Positions 1 to 6,719 of a stretch of 21,600 bases of DNA are shown here, piece by piece. Source of the DNA: Lawsonibacter sp. GTDB lineage: Bacteria > Bacillota > Clostridia > Oscillospirales > Oscillospiraceae. The DNA lies in contig JAAWCR010000014.1 in NCBI GenBank assembly GCA_022793355.1, positions 1 through 21,600 of the forward strand. Direction: 5' to 3'. Below the pieces are notes generated by a model. That model was not told the DNA's origin. It ran no database searches and saw nothing but the letters and a program-made list of their open reading frames with translations. Position 1 is the stretch's first letter. Every line of letters starts with the position of its first letter. A program made the translations under genes and the position numbers.

Positions 1-516
1 GCTGCCGGCGGCGGATATGGCGATGGTGACCACCATCCGGCCCCCGCAGAGGTAGGCGTCGGTAAAAATTACCTGGCCCTCCGCCGCCATGGCCTGCTGA
101 TACCAGGACTGATGGGAGTAGTCGTAATGTTCGTCCGAAAGCCCGCTGGCGGAAATCACCCGGCCCTCCCAAACCGTGTAGAGCTCCAGGCCGTTGGCCT
201 GGATGAGGGAGGTGCTCTTCTCGAAGTAGTCCTTCAGCCAGTCTGTAACCTCGAACTCATCCGCGCCGCGGGCGTCCAGGTCCTCCAGATAGTACATGGC
301 CATGGTGAGGATGCGGTCATATTCATTCAGCTGACTCTCCTCGTCGTTGGAGTAGCTGGTTACCAGATTTTTACCCATGACCCGGGCGTTGTTCAGCAGC
401 AGCTGCTGGCTGATCAGCATTCCGGCCGCCGCCACCGCCACGAACAGCCCCAGAACCCAGAGAATCCGCCAGCTGCTCCAGTCGGTGAGGAAGCCGTGCC
501 CCTTGTTACGTTGCAT
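1..516 (-). CDS. Membrane-anchored sensor protein with Cache-like extracellular domain (N-terminal part only)
   Basis: The gene runs off the left edge; 172 codons from ATG 516-514 are visible without a stop. Residues 1-17 are short and polar, about 18-36 form a transmembrane helix (ILWVLGLFVAVAAAGMLI), and the rest looks extracytoplasmic. The stretch HQSWYQQAMAAEGQVIFTDAY resembles the core of dCache_1 small-molecule sensor domains. Proteins with this start are usually sensor histidine kinases, diguanylate cyclases or chemoreceptors, but the output domain lies outside the window, so the class cannot be decided. An AGGAG lies about 13 nt before the ATG, a rather long spacing, and a near-consensus promoter sits about 80 nt upstream. 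It is divergent from asnS. The transmembrane-plus-Cache reading is fairly sure; the function is not. Confidence 0.72.
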   Translation of the reverse strand, partial: MQRNKGHGFLTDWSSWRILWVLGLFVAVAAAGMLISQQLLLNNARVMGKNLVTSYSNDEESQLNEYDRILTMAMYYLEDLDARGADEFEVTDWLKDYFEKSTSLIQANGLELYTVWEGRVISASGLSDEHYDYSHQSWYQQAMAAEGQVIFTDAYLCGGRMVVTIAISAAGS

Positions 517-600
517 ATTGTTTCATTCACTCCTGTCCCGGGGGCGAACGGACCGCCACATCGTCCGCCAAAGAAAATGACAAACACTGGTTTAGAGTAC

Positions 601-629
601 ATTGTAGCACATCGTTTCACCAATGTCAA
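601..629 (-). promoter_or_regulatory. Sigma-A-type promoter for the sensor gene
   Basis: Read on the minus strand: -35 TTGACA (629-624), 17-bp spacer, -10 TACAAT (606-601). This is nearly perfect and points at the partial sensor gene, giving a leader of about 80 nt. It is divergent from the asnS promoter, with about 45 bp between the two -35 boxes. Confidence 0.85.
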
Positions 630-674
630 AGCTCTTAGCATGATTCCGTTAAAAATAAACCCGGCTGTAAACAC

Positions 675-703
675 TTGCCAAACCGGGCAAAAAGCATTAT
701 AAT
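675..703 (+). promoter_or_regulatory. Sigma-A-type promoter for asnS
   Basis: -35 TTGCCA (675-680), 17-bp spacer, -10 TATAAT (698-703). The predicted start near 710 coincides with the base of a small hairpin (711-732: 8 bp with one bulge, 5-nt loop), so the asnS mRNA would begin with a stem-loop. The leader is too short for a T-box riboswitch. Confidence 0.85.
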
Positions 704-766
704 AAATAGGCCTTTCCGAGGTTTTCGGAAGGACGCCACCATTTTTCACGATATGGAGAGGATTAT

Positions 767-2161
767 ATGGAACGAACCCCCATCGCCGCCATGTTTAACT
801 GCCGGGAGAGTCTGGACGGCCGGGCCGTTACTGTTATGGGCTGGGCCCGCACCATCCGGGATATGAAAACCTTCGGGTTCATCGAGCTCAACGACGGCTC
901 CTGTTTTCAAAACCTGCAAGTGGTCATGGACGCCAATATACTGGACAACTACAAGGAAATCGCCGGGCAGAACGTGGGCGCCGCCCTCATTGTCAGGGGC
1001 ACGGTGGCGCTCACCCCGGAGGCCAAGCAGCCCCTGGAGGTGAAAGCCGCCTCCATTGAGGTGGAGGGGCCCTCCGCCCCCGACTACCCCCTGCAAAAGA
1101 AGCGGCACAGCGTTGAGTTCCTGCGCACCATCCAGCATCTGCGCCCGCGTACAAACCTGTTCTCCGCCGCCTTCCGGGTGCGCTCGGTGGCCGCTCACGC
1201 CGTCCACTGCTTCTTCCAGGACCGGGGGTTTGTCTATATCCACACCCCCCTCATTACCGGCAGCGACGCGGAAGGGGCCGGCGAGATGTTCCAGGTGACC
1301 ACCTTGGATGTGAACGACCCGCCCCGTACCCAGGACGGGAACGTGGACTGGTCCAAGGACTTTTTCGGCAAGAAAACCAGCCTCACCGTCTCCGGCCAGC
1401 TCAACGCCGAGAACTTCGCCATGGCCTTTGGCAATGTGTATACCTTCGGGCCCACCTTCCGGGCGGAGAATTCCACCACCCAGCGCCACGCCGCCGAGTT
1501 CTGGATGATTGAGCCTGAAATGGCCTTCGCCGACCTCAACGACTATATGGACACCGCCGAGGACATGATTAAGTATATTATCAGGACGGTTCTGGAAAAA
1601 TGCCCCAACGAGATTGGCTTCTTTAACTCCTTTGTGGACAAGGGGCTGAAGGAGCGGCTGGAGCACGTGGCCTCCTCCGACTTCGCCCGGGTGAGTTACA
1701 CCGAGGCGGTGGAGATCCTCAAAGAGAACAACGACAAATTTGACTTTAAGGCGGAGTGGGGCGCCGACCTGCAAACCGAGCACGAGCGCTACCTCACCGA
1801 ACAGGTGTATAAGCGCCCGGTTTTTGTCACCGACTATCCCAAGGAGATCAAGGCCTTCTATATGCGCCTCAACGACGACGGGAAAACCGTGGCCGCCGCC
1901 GACTGCCTGGTGCCCGGCATCGGGGAGATTATCGGCGGGTCCCAGCGCGAGGAGCGGCTGGATCTGCTGGAGAGCCGCATTCAGGAGCTGGGTATGGACC
2001 CCAAGGACTACTGGTGGTACTGTGATCTGCGGCGCTACGGCTCCTGCCGTCACGCCGGCTACGGGCTGGGCTTTGAGCGCATGGTGATGTACCTCACCGG
2101 CATCAACAACATCCGCGACACCCTGCCCCACCCCCGCACCGTGGGCAACGCGGAGTTCTGA
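767..2161 (+). CDS. asnS: Asparagine--tRNA ligase
   Basis: Class IIb aminoacyl-tRNA synthetase that charges tRNA-Asn with asparagine in the cytoplasm. It has 464 residues, matching the usual 460-466. The N-terminal OB-fold anticodon-binding domain (about residues 15-105, VMGWARTIRDMKTFGFIELNDG) is followed by the catalytic core. Motif 2 lies at residues 231-252 (FRAENSTTQRHAAEFWMIEP, the asparaginyl rather than aspartyl version) and motif 3 at about 433-457 (GLGFERMVMYLTGINNIRDT). Start ATG 767 has GGAGAGG about 5 nt upstream. The stop TGA (2159-2161) shares its last base with the ATG of the next gene, so the two are translationally coupled. It has its own promoter. Confidence 0.97.
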   Translation: MERTPIAAMFNCRESLDGRAVTVMGWARTIRDMKTFGFIELNDGSCFQNLQVVMDANILDNYKEIAGQNVGAALIVRGTVALTPEAKQPLEVKAASIEVEGPSAPDYPLQKKRHSVEFLRTIQHLRPRTNLFSAAFRVRSVAAHAVHCFFQDRGFVYIHTPLITGSDAEGAGEMFQVTTLDVNDPPRTQDGNVDWSKDFFGKKTSLTVSGQLNAENFAMAFGNVYTFGPTFRAENSTTQRHAAEFWMIEPEMAFADLNDYMDTAEDMIKYIIRTVLEKCPNEIGFFNSFVDKGLKERLEHVASSDFARVSYTEAVEILKENNDKFDFKAEWGADLQTEHERYLTEQVYKRPVFVTDYPKEIKAFYMRLNDDGKTVAAADCLVPGIGEIIGGSQREERLDLLESRIQELGMDPKDYWWYCDLRRYGSCRHAGYGLGFERMVMYLTGINNIRDTLPHPRTVGNAEF

Positions 2162-2409
2162 TGAGGTCTGAATTGCAGAACATTCCCGGCGTGGGGCCCC
2201 GCATGGCCCGGCACCTGGAGGCCATCGGCTGTTCCACCTTGGACAGTCTCAAGGGCCGGGACCCAGAGGAGCTGTATCAAAGAAGCTGCGTGGCCCAGGG
2301 CTGTCAGGTGGACCGGTGCGTGCTCTATGTCTACCGCCTGGCGGTCCACTACGCCGAACACGGTGGGTGCCCGCCGGATAAGCAGAACTGGTGGGATTGG
2401 AAGGATTGA
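2161..2409 (+). CDS. Helix-hairpin-helix protein of the Cdd1 ('pathogenicity locus') family
   Basis: An 82-residue protein. Residues 5-24 (LQNIPGVGPRMARHLEAIG) form a helix-hairpin-helix motif of the non-specific nucleic-acid-binding kind. The second half, with VDRCVLYVYRLAVHYAEH and the ending KQNWWDWKD, is the signature of the Cdd1 family, named after a gene beside the C. difficile toxin locus but widespread and of unknown biochemical role. Its ATG overlaps the asnS stop by one base (TGATG) with no Shine-Dalgarno of its own beyond what lies in the asnS 3' end, so it probably depends on coupling. An intrinsic-terminator-like hairpin follows. The family call is confident; the function is unknown and the 'pathogenicity' label has no bearing here. 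Confidence 0.85.
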   Translation: MRSELQNIPGVGPRMARHLEAIGCSTLDSLKGRDPEELYQRSCVAQGCQVDRCVLYVYRLAVHYAEHGGCPPDKQNWWDWKD

Positions 2410-2414
2410 ACCGA

Positions 2415-2446
2415 AGGCCCGGCGCATCCGCGCCGGGCCTCGTTCT
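2415..2446 (+). terminator. Terminator-like hairpin after asnS-cdd1
   Basis: A 10-bp perfect GC-rich stem (AGGCCCGGCG, 2415-2424, with 2431-2440), 6-nt loop, followed by CGTTCT. The T-tract is poor, so termination may be partial. Confidence 0.6.
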
Positions 2447-2455
2447 AAATGCGGA

Positions 2456-2503
2456 ATGCCCGATATATCGGGCATATTCAAGGTGTGCTGCGCAAAATAT
2501 AAT
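2456..2503 (+). promoter_or_regulatory. Promoter with perfect 20-bp palindromic operator for the small HTH gene
   Basis: ATGCCCGATATATCGGGCAT at 2456-2475 is a perfect palindrome. It ends where a weak -35 (TATTCA, 2475-2480) begins; after a 17-bp spacer comes -10 TATAAT (2498-2503). The site directly precedes a gene for a Cro/C1-type DNA-binding protein, so autoregulation is the natural inference. Confidence 0.6.
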
Positions 2504-2527
2504 GGAAATCGCAAGGAGGTGTTTCTT

Positions 2528-2734
2528 GTGATTTCCTATGAGCCCATGTGGGAGACCATGCGCAGGAAAAAGATCACAACCTATAACCTCATTAAAACCT
2601 ATCATTTCAGTAAAGGGACCCTGGATTCCCTGAAGCAGGGGCGAAATATTTCCACCATGACCTTAAACGATATTTGCAAAATTTTGGATTGCAGGGTGGA
2701 GGAGGTTTTGCTCTATATTCCGGACAAAGAATAG
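2528..2734 (+). CDS. Small Cro/C1-family (XRE, HTH_26-like) transcriptional regulator
   Basis: A 68-residue protein that is almost entirely one helix-turn-helix domain: WETMRRKKITTYNLIKTYHFSKGTLDSLKQGRNISTMTLNDICKILDCRVEEVLLYIP. The recognition region is FSKGTLDSLKQGRN, and TLNDICKILDC matches the last helices of stand-alone XRE regulators. I chose GTG 2528 because AAGGAGG lies 8-9 nt upstream; the longer open frame starting further left runs through the palindrome and the preceding terminator and has no ribosome site. The gene has its own promoter and is closed by a strong terminator, so it is a single-gene unit. Its targets cannot be read from the sequence beyond the palindrome at its own promoter. 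Confidence 0.85.
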   Translation: MISYEPMWETMRRKKITTYNLIKTYHFSKGTLDSLKQGRNISTMTLNDICKILDCRVEEVLLYIPDKE

Positions 2735-2765
2735 GCTTGCCGGCGTCAGCGGCAAGCCTGTTTTT
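2733..2765 (+). terminator. Intrinsic terminator between the HTH gene and the dehydrogenase gene
   Basis: Perfect 10-bp stem AGGCTTGCCG (2733-2742) with CGGCAAGCCT (2750-2759), 7-nt loop, then GTTTTT. It overlaps the HTH gene stop codon. Read on the minus strand it is followed by TATTCTTTG, so it may also end the convergent dehydrogenase transcript. Confidence 0.88.
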
Positions 2766-3697
2766 CATAGGACCAGGTTGTGCAGCTTCTCCCCGGCCAG
2801 ATAGCGGCGCAGATTCTCCTGGGCCATCTCCACGCACCTGCGGCGGGTGATCTCCAGCCGCATGCCGCCCGCCACATGGGGGGTGAGCAGGAGATTGGGC
2901 ACGTCCCACAGGGAATGGTTGGCGGGCAGGGGTTCAGGGTCGGTGACGTCCAGGGCGGCGCCCCACAGCTTGCCGGCCGTCATGGCCCGCGCCAGGGCGT
3001 CCTGGTCCAGCACGGACCCCCGCCCGGCGCTGATTAAAATTGCGTCGTCCTTCATCCGGGCGATGCGCTCCGCGTTGATCAGGCCCGCCGTCTGAGAGGA
3101 GTGGGGCAGCGCCAGAGCCACCACGTCGGCCTGGGGCAGCAGGGTGTCCAGCTCGTCCATGGAGCGCACCTCGTCGAAGCCCTCGATGGGGCCGCTGACC
3201 GTCCGTTTCAGGCCGATGGTTCTCGCCCCCAGCCCCTGGCAAAGCCTGCCGAAGGCGGAGCCGACATTGCCCGCCCCCGCCACCAGGACAGTGCCGCCCA
3301 GGATGGTCTTCATGGGGCCCTCGTCCTTCCAGATGTGGGAGCGCTGGCTGTCCAGGTAGGAGGGCAGATGGCGGCAGACGGCCATCAGGCCGGTGAGCAT
3401 GTGCTCGGCTACGCTGCGGCTGTTGGAGCCGCTGGAGGAGGTGAACAGAGCCCCCTGGGGAAGGAAGCCGTCGTATTCTTCGGTGCCCGCCCACATGGTC
3501 TGGAACCACTTCAGGCGGACGGCCTGCCGCAGATCCTCCCCCTTGGGCCAGCCCAGGAGGACGGTGGCGGCGGCCAGCTGCTCCCGGGTGACACTGCTCC
3601 GGCGGGCGTAGATGTGCGCGGCCCCGGGGGCGATGGCCTCAAACTCCTCCGCCTCCCCCGGGTGGAGGGGGAGAAGATTCAAAATGGTTTCTGACAT
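2765..3697 (-). CDS. D-isomer-specific 2-hydroxyacid dehydrogenase family protein
   Basis: An NAD(P)-dependent oxidoreductase of 310 residues expected to interconvert a 2-keto acid and a D-2-hydroxy acid in the cytoplasm; the substrate cannot be told. The Rossmann glycine motif is GAGNVG at residues 141-146. The catalytic triad is visible as Arg226 (LISAGRGSVLD), Glu255 (DVTDPEPLPANHSLW) and His274 (LLTPHVAGG). The N-terminal lobe is divergent (GWPKGEDL), as in the short DHDH-like branch rather than SerA, and no ACT domain follows. Start ATG 3697 has AAGGAG 7 nt upstream. It is transcribed away from recG from its own promoter and is convergent with the small HTH gene. Confidence 0.9.
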   Translation of the reverse strand: MSETILNLLPLHPGEAEEFEAIAPGAAHIYARRSSVTREQLAAATVLLGWPKGEDLRQAVRLKWFQTMWAGTEEYDGFLPQGALFTSSSGSNSRSVAEHMLTGLMAVCRHLPSYLDSQRSHIWKDEGPMKTILGGTVLVAGAGNVGSAFGRLCQGLGARTIGLKRTVSGPIEGFDEVRSMDELDTLLPQADVVALALPHSSQTAGLINAERIARMKDDAILISAGRGSVLDQDALARAMTAGKLWGAALDVTDPEPLPANHSLWDVPNLLLTPHVAGGMRLEITRRRCVEMAQENLRRYLAGEKLHNLVL

Positions 3698-3721
3698 GGG
3701 CGTTCTCCTTTTTCGTTAATG

Positions 3722-3742
3722 GGGGCGGCCATGGGCCGCCCC
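3722..3742 (-). repeat. GC-rich perfect hairpin at the 5' end of the dehydrogenase mRNA
   Basis: GGGGCGGCC (3722-3730) and GGCCGCCCC (3734-3742) pair perfectly around a 3-nt loop. The predicted start of the minus-strand transcript (near 3739) falls inside the hairpin. From memory, palindromes of the type TGTAGGGGCGGCC...GGCCGCCCC are frequent between genes of related clostridia, so this may be a dispersed REP-like element; only one copy is present here. Confidence 0.55.
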
Positions 3743-3745
3743 TAC

Positions 3746-3774
3746 ATTATAGCGAATGTGTTTCCCGGTGGCAA
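3746..3774 (-). promoter_or_regulatory. Sigma-A-type promoter for the dehydrogenase gene
   Basis: Minus strand: -35 TTGCCA (3774-3769), 17-bp spacer, -10 TATAAT (3751-3746). Only 8 bp separate its -35 from that of the divergent recG promoter, so the two polymerases would compete or share a regulator. Confidence 0.8.
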
Positions 3775-3782
3775 GTCCTATC

Positions 3783-3811
3783 TTTACGCCTCGAAAAACA
3801 TGTGTTAAAAT
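3783..3811 (+). promoter_or_regulatory. Probable promoter for recG
   Basis: -35 TTTACG (3783-3788, four of six), 17-bp spacer, -10 TAAAAT (3806-3811). The leader would be about 18 nt and contains the ribosome binding site AAAGGAGG. Confidence 0.6.
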
Positions 3812-3835
3812 AGGGCAGGAAAGGAGGCCTCTCCT

Positions 3836-5926
3836 ATGAATGTGACCCGCGACACGCCCCTCACGGACTTCCCCGGCGTGGGGGAGGCCAGGGGGAAGAA
3901 GCTGGAAAAGCTGGGCCTGTCCTCTGCGGGGGACTTGCTTTCCTGGTATCCCCGGGACTATGAGGACCGGCGAAACCTCTATACTATCCGGGACGCCCCC
4001 CTGGAGGGCCGGGTATGCGTCCAGGCTGTGGCCGCCGAGCATCCCCGCCTGTCCCGCATCCGGAAGGGGCTGGAGCTGGTTCAGGTGAAGGTGGTGGATC
4101 ACACTGGAGCCCTCCATCTCACCTTCTTCAACCAGAGCTATATGGAGCGGGCCATGAAAGCCGGGGAGGAGTATGTGTTTTACGGCACGGTGACCGAACA
4201 GGGCCGCCGCCGGGCCATGGTCAACCCCATTTTGGAGCGGGCGGATAAACAGAGCTTTACCGGACGCATCATGCCCGTCTACCGGCTGACGGCGGGAATC
4301 AGCAACCATCTGCTGGCCTCCCTCGCCCTACGGGCCCTCCCCTGCGCCGAAGGGGCGGCTGAGACCCTGCCCCAGTACGTCCGGCAGGACCACCGGCTGG
4401 CGGCGGCGGAATTCGCCCTGCGAAACATCCACTTTCCCGAGGACGAAAAGGCGCTGGAGCTGGCCCGGCGGCGGCTGGCCTTTGAGGAGCTGTTCTATCT
4501 GTCCATCGGCCTGGGCCTGCTGAAGAGCCGGCGGAATTCGGAGGGGGCGGGCCGGTCCGTCCCCCCCCGGCCCCAGGCGGAGTTTTTATCCCTGCTCCCC
4601 TTTGCCCCCACGGACGCCCAGCGGCGGGTGATGGACGAGGTGGCCGCCGACCTGGCCGGCAGCCGGCCCATGAACCGGCTGGTTCAGGGGGATGTGGGCT
4701 CGGGCAAGACCGCCGTGGCCGCTTATGCCGGCTGGCTGTGCGCCAAGGGAGGCTTTCAGTCCGCCCTTATGGCGCCCACCGAGGTGCTGGCCGAACAGCA
4801 CTACCGCTCCCTCTCCCGGCTCCTGGCCCCCGCCGGGGTGCGGGTGGGCCTGCTCACCGGCTCGATGACGGCGGCGGAAAAAAAGAAGGCCCGGGCCGCC
4901 CTGGCTGCCGGGGAGATGGACTTCGTGGTGGGCACCCACGCCCTGATCTCAGACAGTGTGGTCTTCGCCAGGCTGGCCCTTATCGTGGCCGATGAACAGC
5001 ATCGTTTCGGTGTGGCGCAGCGGGCCGCCCTGGCTGCCAAGAGCGGGGAGGGGAACGTCCCCCATGTGCTGGTCATGTCCGCTACCCCCATTCCTCGGAC
5101 CCTGGCCCTCATCATCTACGGGGACCTGGACGTGTCCGTCATTGACCAGCTCCCCCCGGGCCGGACCCCTGTGGCCACTTATGTGGTCCGGGAGGACAAG
5201 CGGCAGCGGATGTATGGCTTTGTGCGCAAACAGGCTGCGGAGGGGCGGCAGGCGTATATTATCTGTCCCGCTGTGGAGGAGAACCCCGACGCCGCCTTGC
5301 CGGGGGAGGAGAGCCCAGCACTGAACCTGAAAGCGGTGAAAACCTACGCCGGACAGCTGCAAAAGGAGGTTTTTCCCGATTTGCGGCTGGGTGTCCTTTA
5401 CGGAAAAATGAAGCCCAAGGAGAAAGAAGCGGCCATGTCCGCCTTTGCCGGAGGCCAGACCCAGGTGCTGGTGGCCACCACTGTGGTGGAGGTGGGGGTG
5501 GACGTGCCCAACGCCTCCCTCATTATCATTGAGAACGCCGACCGCTTCGGCCTCAGCCAGCTCCACCAGCTTCGGGGCCGGGTGGGCAGGGGACAGCATC
5601 CCTCCCATTGCGTTCTGATTACCGCCACCCGGAACCTGGAGGCCATGGAACGGCTGCGGGTGCTGGCCTCTACCACCGACGGCTTTCGGATATCCGAGGA
5701 GGACCTGAAGGCTCGGGGGCCTGGGGATTTCTTCGGCAACCGCCAGCACGGCCTGCCTCGAATGAAGCTGGCCGACCTGGCCGGGGATATGCGGCTGCTC
5801 AGCGAGGCCCAGGAGGCCGCCCGGGGACTGCTGGAGCGGGACCCCCGGCTGTCCGCCCCGGAGAACCGCCCCGTTCTGGACCGGGTGCGCCGGCTCTTTG
5901 CCGACACTCCGGACATTTTTAACTGA
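3836..5926 (+). CDS. recG: ATP-dependent DNA helicase RecG
   Basis: Superfamily 2 helicase that reverses stalled replication forks and processes Holliday junctions. It has 696 residues, close to the normal 680-695. The N-terminal wedge/OB domain carries the HhH-like start (LTDFPGVGEARGKKLEKLG) and then DYEDRRNLYTI. Walker A is GDVGSGKT at 285-292, Walker B is the RecG-type DEQH at 386-389 (VADEQHRFGVAQR), motif III is MSATPIPRTLAL and motif VI is QLRGRVGR at 578-585. The C-terminal ending DFFGNRQHGLP...LADL is also typical. Start ATG 3836 follows AAAGGAGG; that Shine-Dalgarno can fold into a short hairpin with the next bases (AGGAG-GCCT-CTCCT). No clear terminator follows, so the next gene may be partly co-transcribed. 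Confidence 0.97.
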   Translation: MNVTRDTPLTDFPGVGEARGKKLEKLGLSSAGDLLSWYPRDYEDRRNLYTIRDAPLEGRVCVQAVAAEHPRLSRIRKGLELVQVKVVDHTGALHLTFFNQSYMERAMKAGEEYVFYGTVTEQGRRRAMVNPILERADKQSFTGRIMPVYRLTAGISNHLLASLALRALPCAEGAAETLPQYVRQDHRLAAAEFALRNIHFPEDEKALELARRRLAFEELFYLSIGLGLLKSRRNSEGAGRSVPPRPQAEFLSLLPFAPTDAQRRVMDEVAADLAGSRPMNRLVQGDVGSGKTAVAAYAGWLCAKGGFQSALMAPTEVLAEQHYRSLSRLLAPAGVRVGLLTGSMTAAEKKKARAALAAGEMDFVVGTHALISDSVVFARLALIVADEQHRFGVAQRAALAAKSGEGNVPHVLVMSATPIPRTLALIIYGDLDVSVIDQLPPGRTPVATYVVREDKRQRMYGFVRKQAAEGRQAYIICPAVEENPDAALPGEESPALNLKAVKTYAGQLQKEVFPDLRLGVLYGKMKPKEKEAAMSAFAGGQTQVLVATTVVEVGVDVPNASLIIIENADRFGLSQLHQLRGRVGRGQHPSHCVLITATRNLEAMERLRVLASTTDGFRISEEDLKARGPGDFFGNRQHGLPRMKLADLAGDMRLLSEAQEAARGLLERDPRLSAPENRPVLDRVRRLFADTPDIFN

Positions 5927-6039
5927 GAAACGGTATCAATCGCCTCAGCACATATCGTTGCGGATCAAATTGCGGCTGGCTTCGCAAATTCGCGCGCTTC
6001 GGCGAACGGCGCCGCTTCTGAACGAGAGGAGAATGATTT

Positions 6040-6408
6040 ATGACACACTTGGAAAAAGCCCGGGAGCTCCGGGCCCGCACCGACATACACTTCAACTGCT
6101 GCCAGTCCGTCCTGGTCCCCTTCGCCCGGGAGATGGGCCTGACCGAGGAACAAGCCTTTGCCCTGGGAAGCAACTTCAACGGCGGCATGCGCTGCGGCGC
6201 GGCCTGCGGGGCCTTTGCCGGGGCGCTGATGGTGCTGGGGATGACCAACTATCCCCCAGAGCAGGCGGACGCCTTTCGGAACAAGTTCCGGGCTGAACAC
6301 GGGGACATCAACTGCGCCGCCCTGCTGAAAGCCGCCCACGACGCCGGCATTCCCCGGAAAGAGCACTGCGACGGACTGGTGCTTGATGTGGTGGGGATGC
6401 TGGGTTAA
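6040..6408 (+). CDS. C_GCAxxG_C_C-family putative redox-active protein
   Basis: A 122-residue protein with the spaced cysteines of this clostridial and archaeal family: CC at 20-21 (NCCQSVL), then GGMRCGAACGAFAGALMVLG with Cys52 and Cys56, and two further cysteines in INCAALL and EHCDGLV. Family members are thought to bind a metal or FeS cluster or to act by thiol chemistry, but no member's reaction is firmly known to me. There is no signal peptide, so it should be cytoplasmic. ATG 6040 has GAGAGGAG about 8 nt upstream. It lies 113 nt after recG; that gap holds only two weak stem-loops (around 5969-6020) and no promoter that I can defend. A very long hairpin follows the gene. Confidence 0.85.
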   Translation: MTHLEKARELRARTDIHFNCCQSVLVPFAREMGLTEEQAFALGSNFNGGMRCGAACGAFAGALMVLGMTNYPPEQADAFRNKFRAEHGDINCAALLKAAHDAGIPRKEHCDGLVLDVVGMLG

Positions 6409-6410
6409 CG

Positions 6411-6455
6411 ATCACCAAACAGGGACGCCCCGGCGGGGCGTCCCTGTTTGGTGAT
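6411..6455. terminator. Perfect 21-bp stem hairpin with GGC loop, probably a bidirectional terminator
   Basis: Bases 6411-6431 are the exact reverse complement of 6435-6455, with only a 3-base loop (GGC). It starts 3 nt after the stop codon. The distal arm ends TCCCTGTTTGGTGAT, with no uninterrupted T-tract outside the stem, so it is stronger as a structure than as a classical terminator. It could also act as an mRNA 3'-end protector or a REP-like element. Confidence 0.65.
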
Positions 6456-6645
6456 CTGGAAGGATGGATGAAAAAGGAATGATGGAGTCAAGGATGGAAA
6501 ACCTGTCGCGCCGCCGACAAGAGCGGTAGCCGGCGTCCGCCAAGCTTTCTCCCCTGCTCTGGTGCAACTTTACCACTCCGCGGGGGAAATTACCATCCCC
6601 AAATCCATTATGTTTGATATTAGTATTTTGTTATTATTCCGAGCA
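6456..6645. other. Intergenic region before the mutY promoter, no gene seen
   Basis: About 190 bases with no supportable gene. It contains two copies of AAGGATGGA (near 6460 and 6490), a 22-codon ATG frame (6464-6529) without a Shine-Dalgarno, and a small GGGGA/TCCCC stem near 6584-6602. The right-hand part becomes AT-rich towards the mutY promoter. Confidence 0.5.
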
Positions 6646-6686
6646 AATTTCAATCACTTGAAATTGACCGAAAAAAGTTGTATGAT
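6646..6686 (+). promoter_or_regulatory. mutY promoter with an inverted repeat over the -35 box
   Basis: -35 TTGAAA (6658-6663), 17-bp spacer, -10 TATGAT (6681-6686). A perfect 8-bp inverted repeat, AATTTCAA (6646-6653) and TTGAAATT (6658-6665) separated by TCAC, covers the -35 hexamer and looks like an operator. Confidence 0.7.
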
Positions 6687-6719
6687 GGATCATCTTATCT
6701 CGATGGGAGGAATCTGACC

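Noticed and set aside
660..687. CCCGG...CCGGG inverted repeat around the asnS -35
   Set aside because: Arms of only 5 bp with an 18-bp spacer in GC-rich DNA; too weak to call an operator.
711..766. T-box or other riboswitch upstream of asnS
   Set aside because: The leader is only about 57 nt and holds one small hairpin; there is no T-box sequence and no terminator.
746..2131. A 461-codon minus-strand frame opposite asnS
   Set aside because: Its composition is a Gly/Val/His-rich shadow of asnS codons; asnS is unmistakable.
2327..2527. N-terminal extension of the small HTH protein
   Set aside because: The extended frame reads through the preceding terminator, the palindrome and the promoter; GTG 2528 has the ribosome site.
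6464..6529. A 22-codon ATG frame between the 21-bp hairpin and mutY
   Set aside because: No Shine-Dalgarno at proper spacing and no promoter close upstream, unlike the small ORF at 9127.
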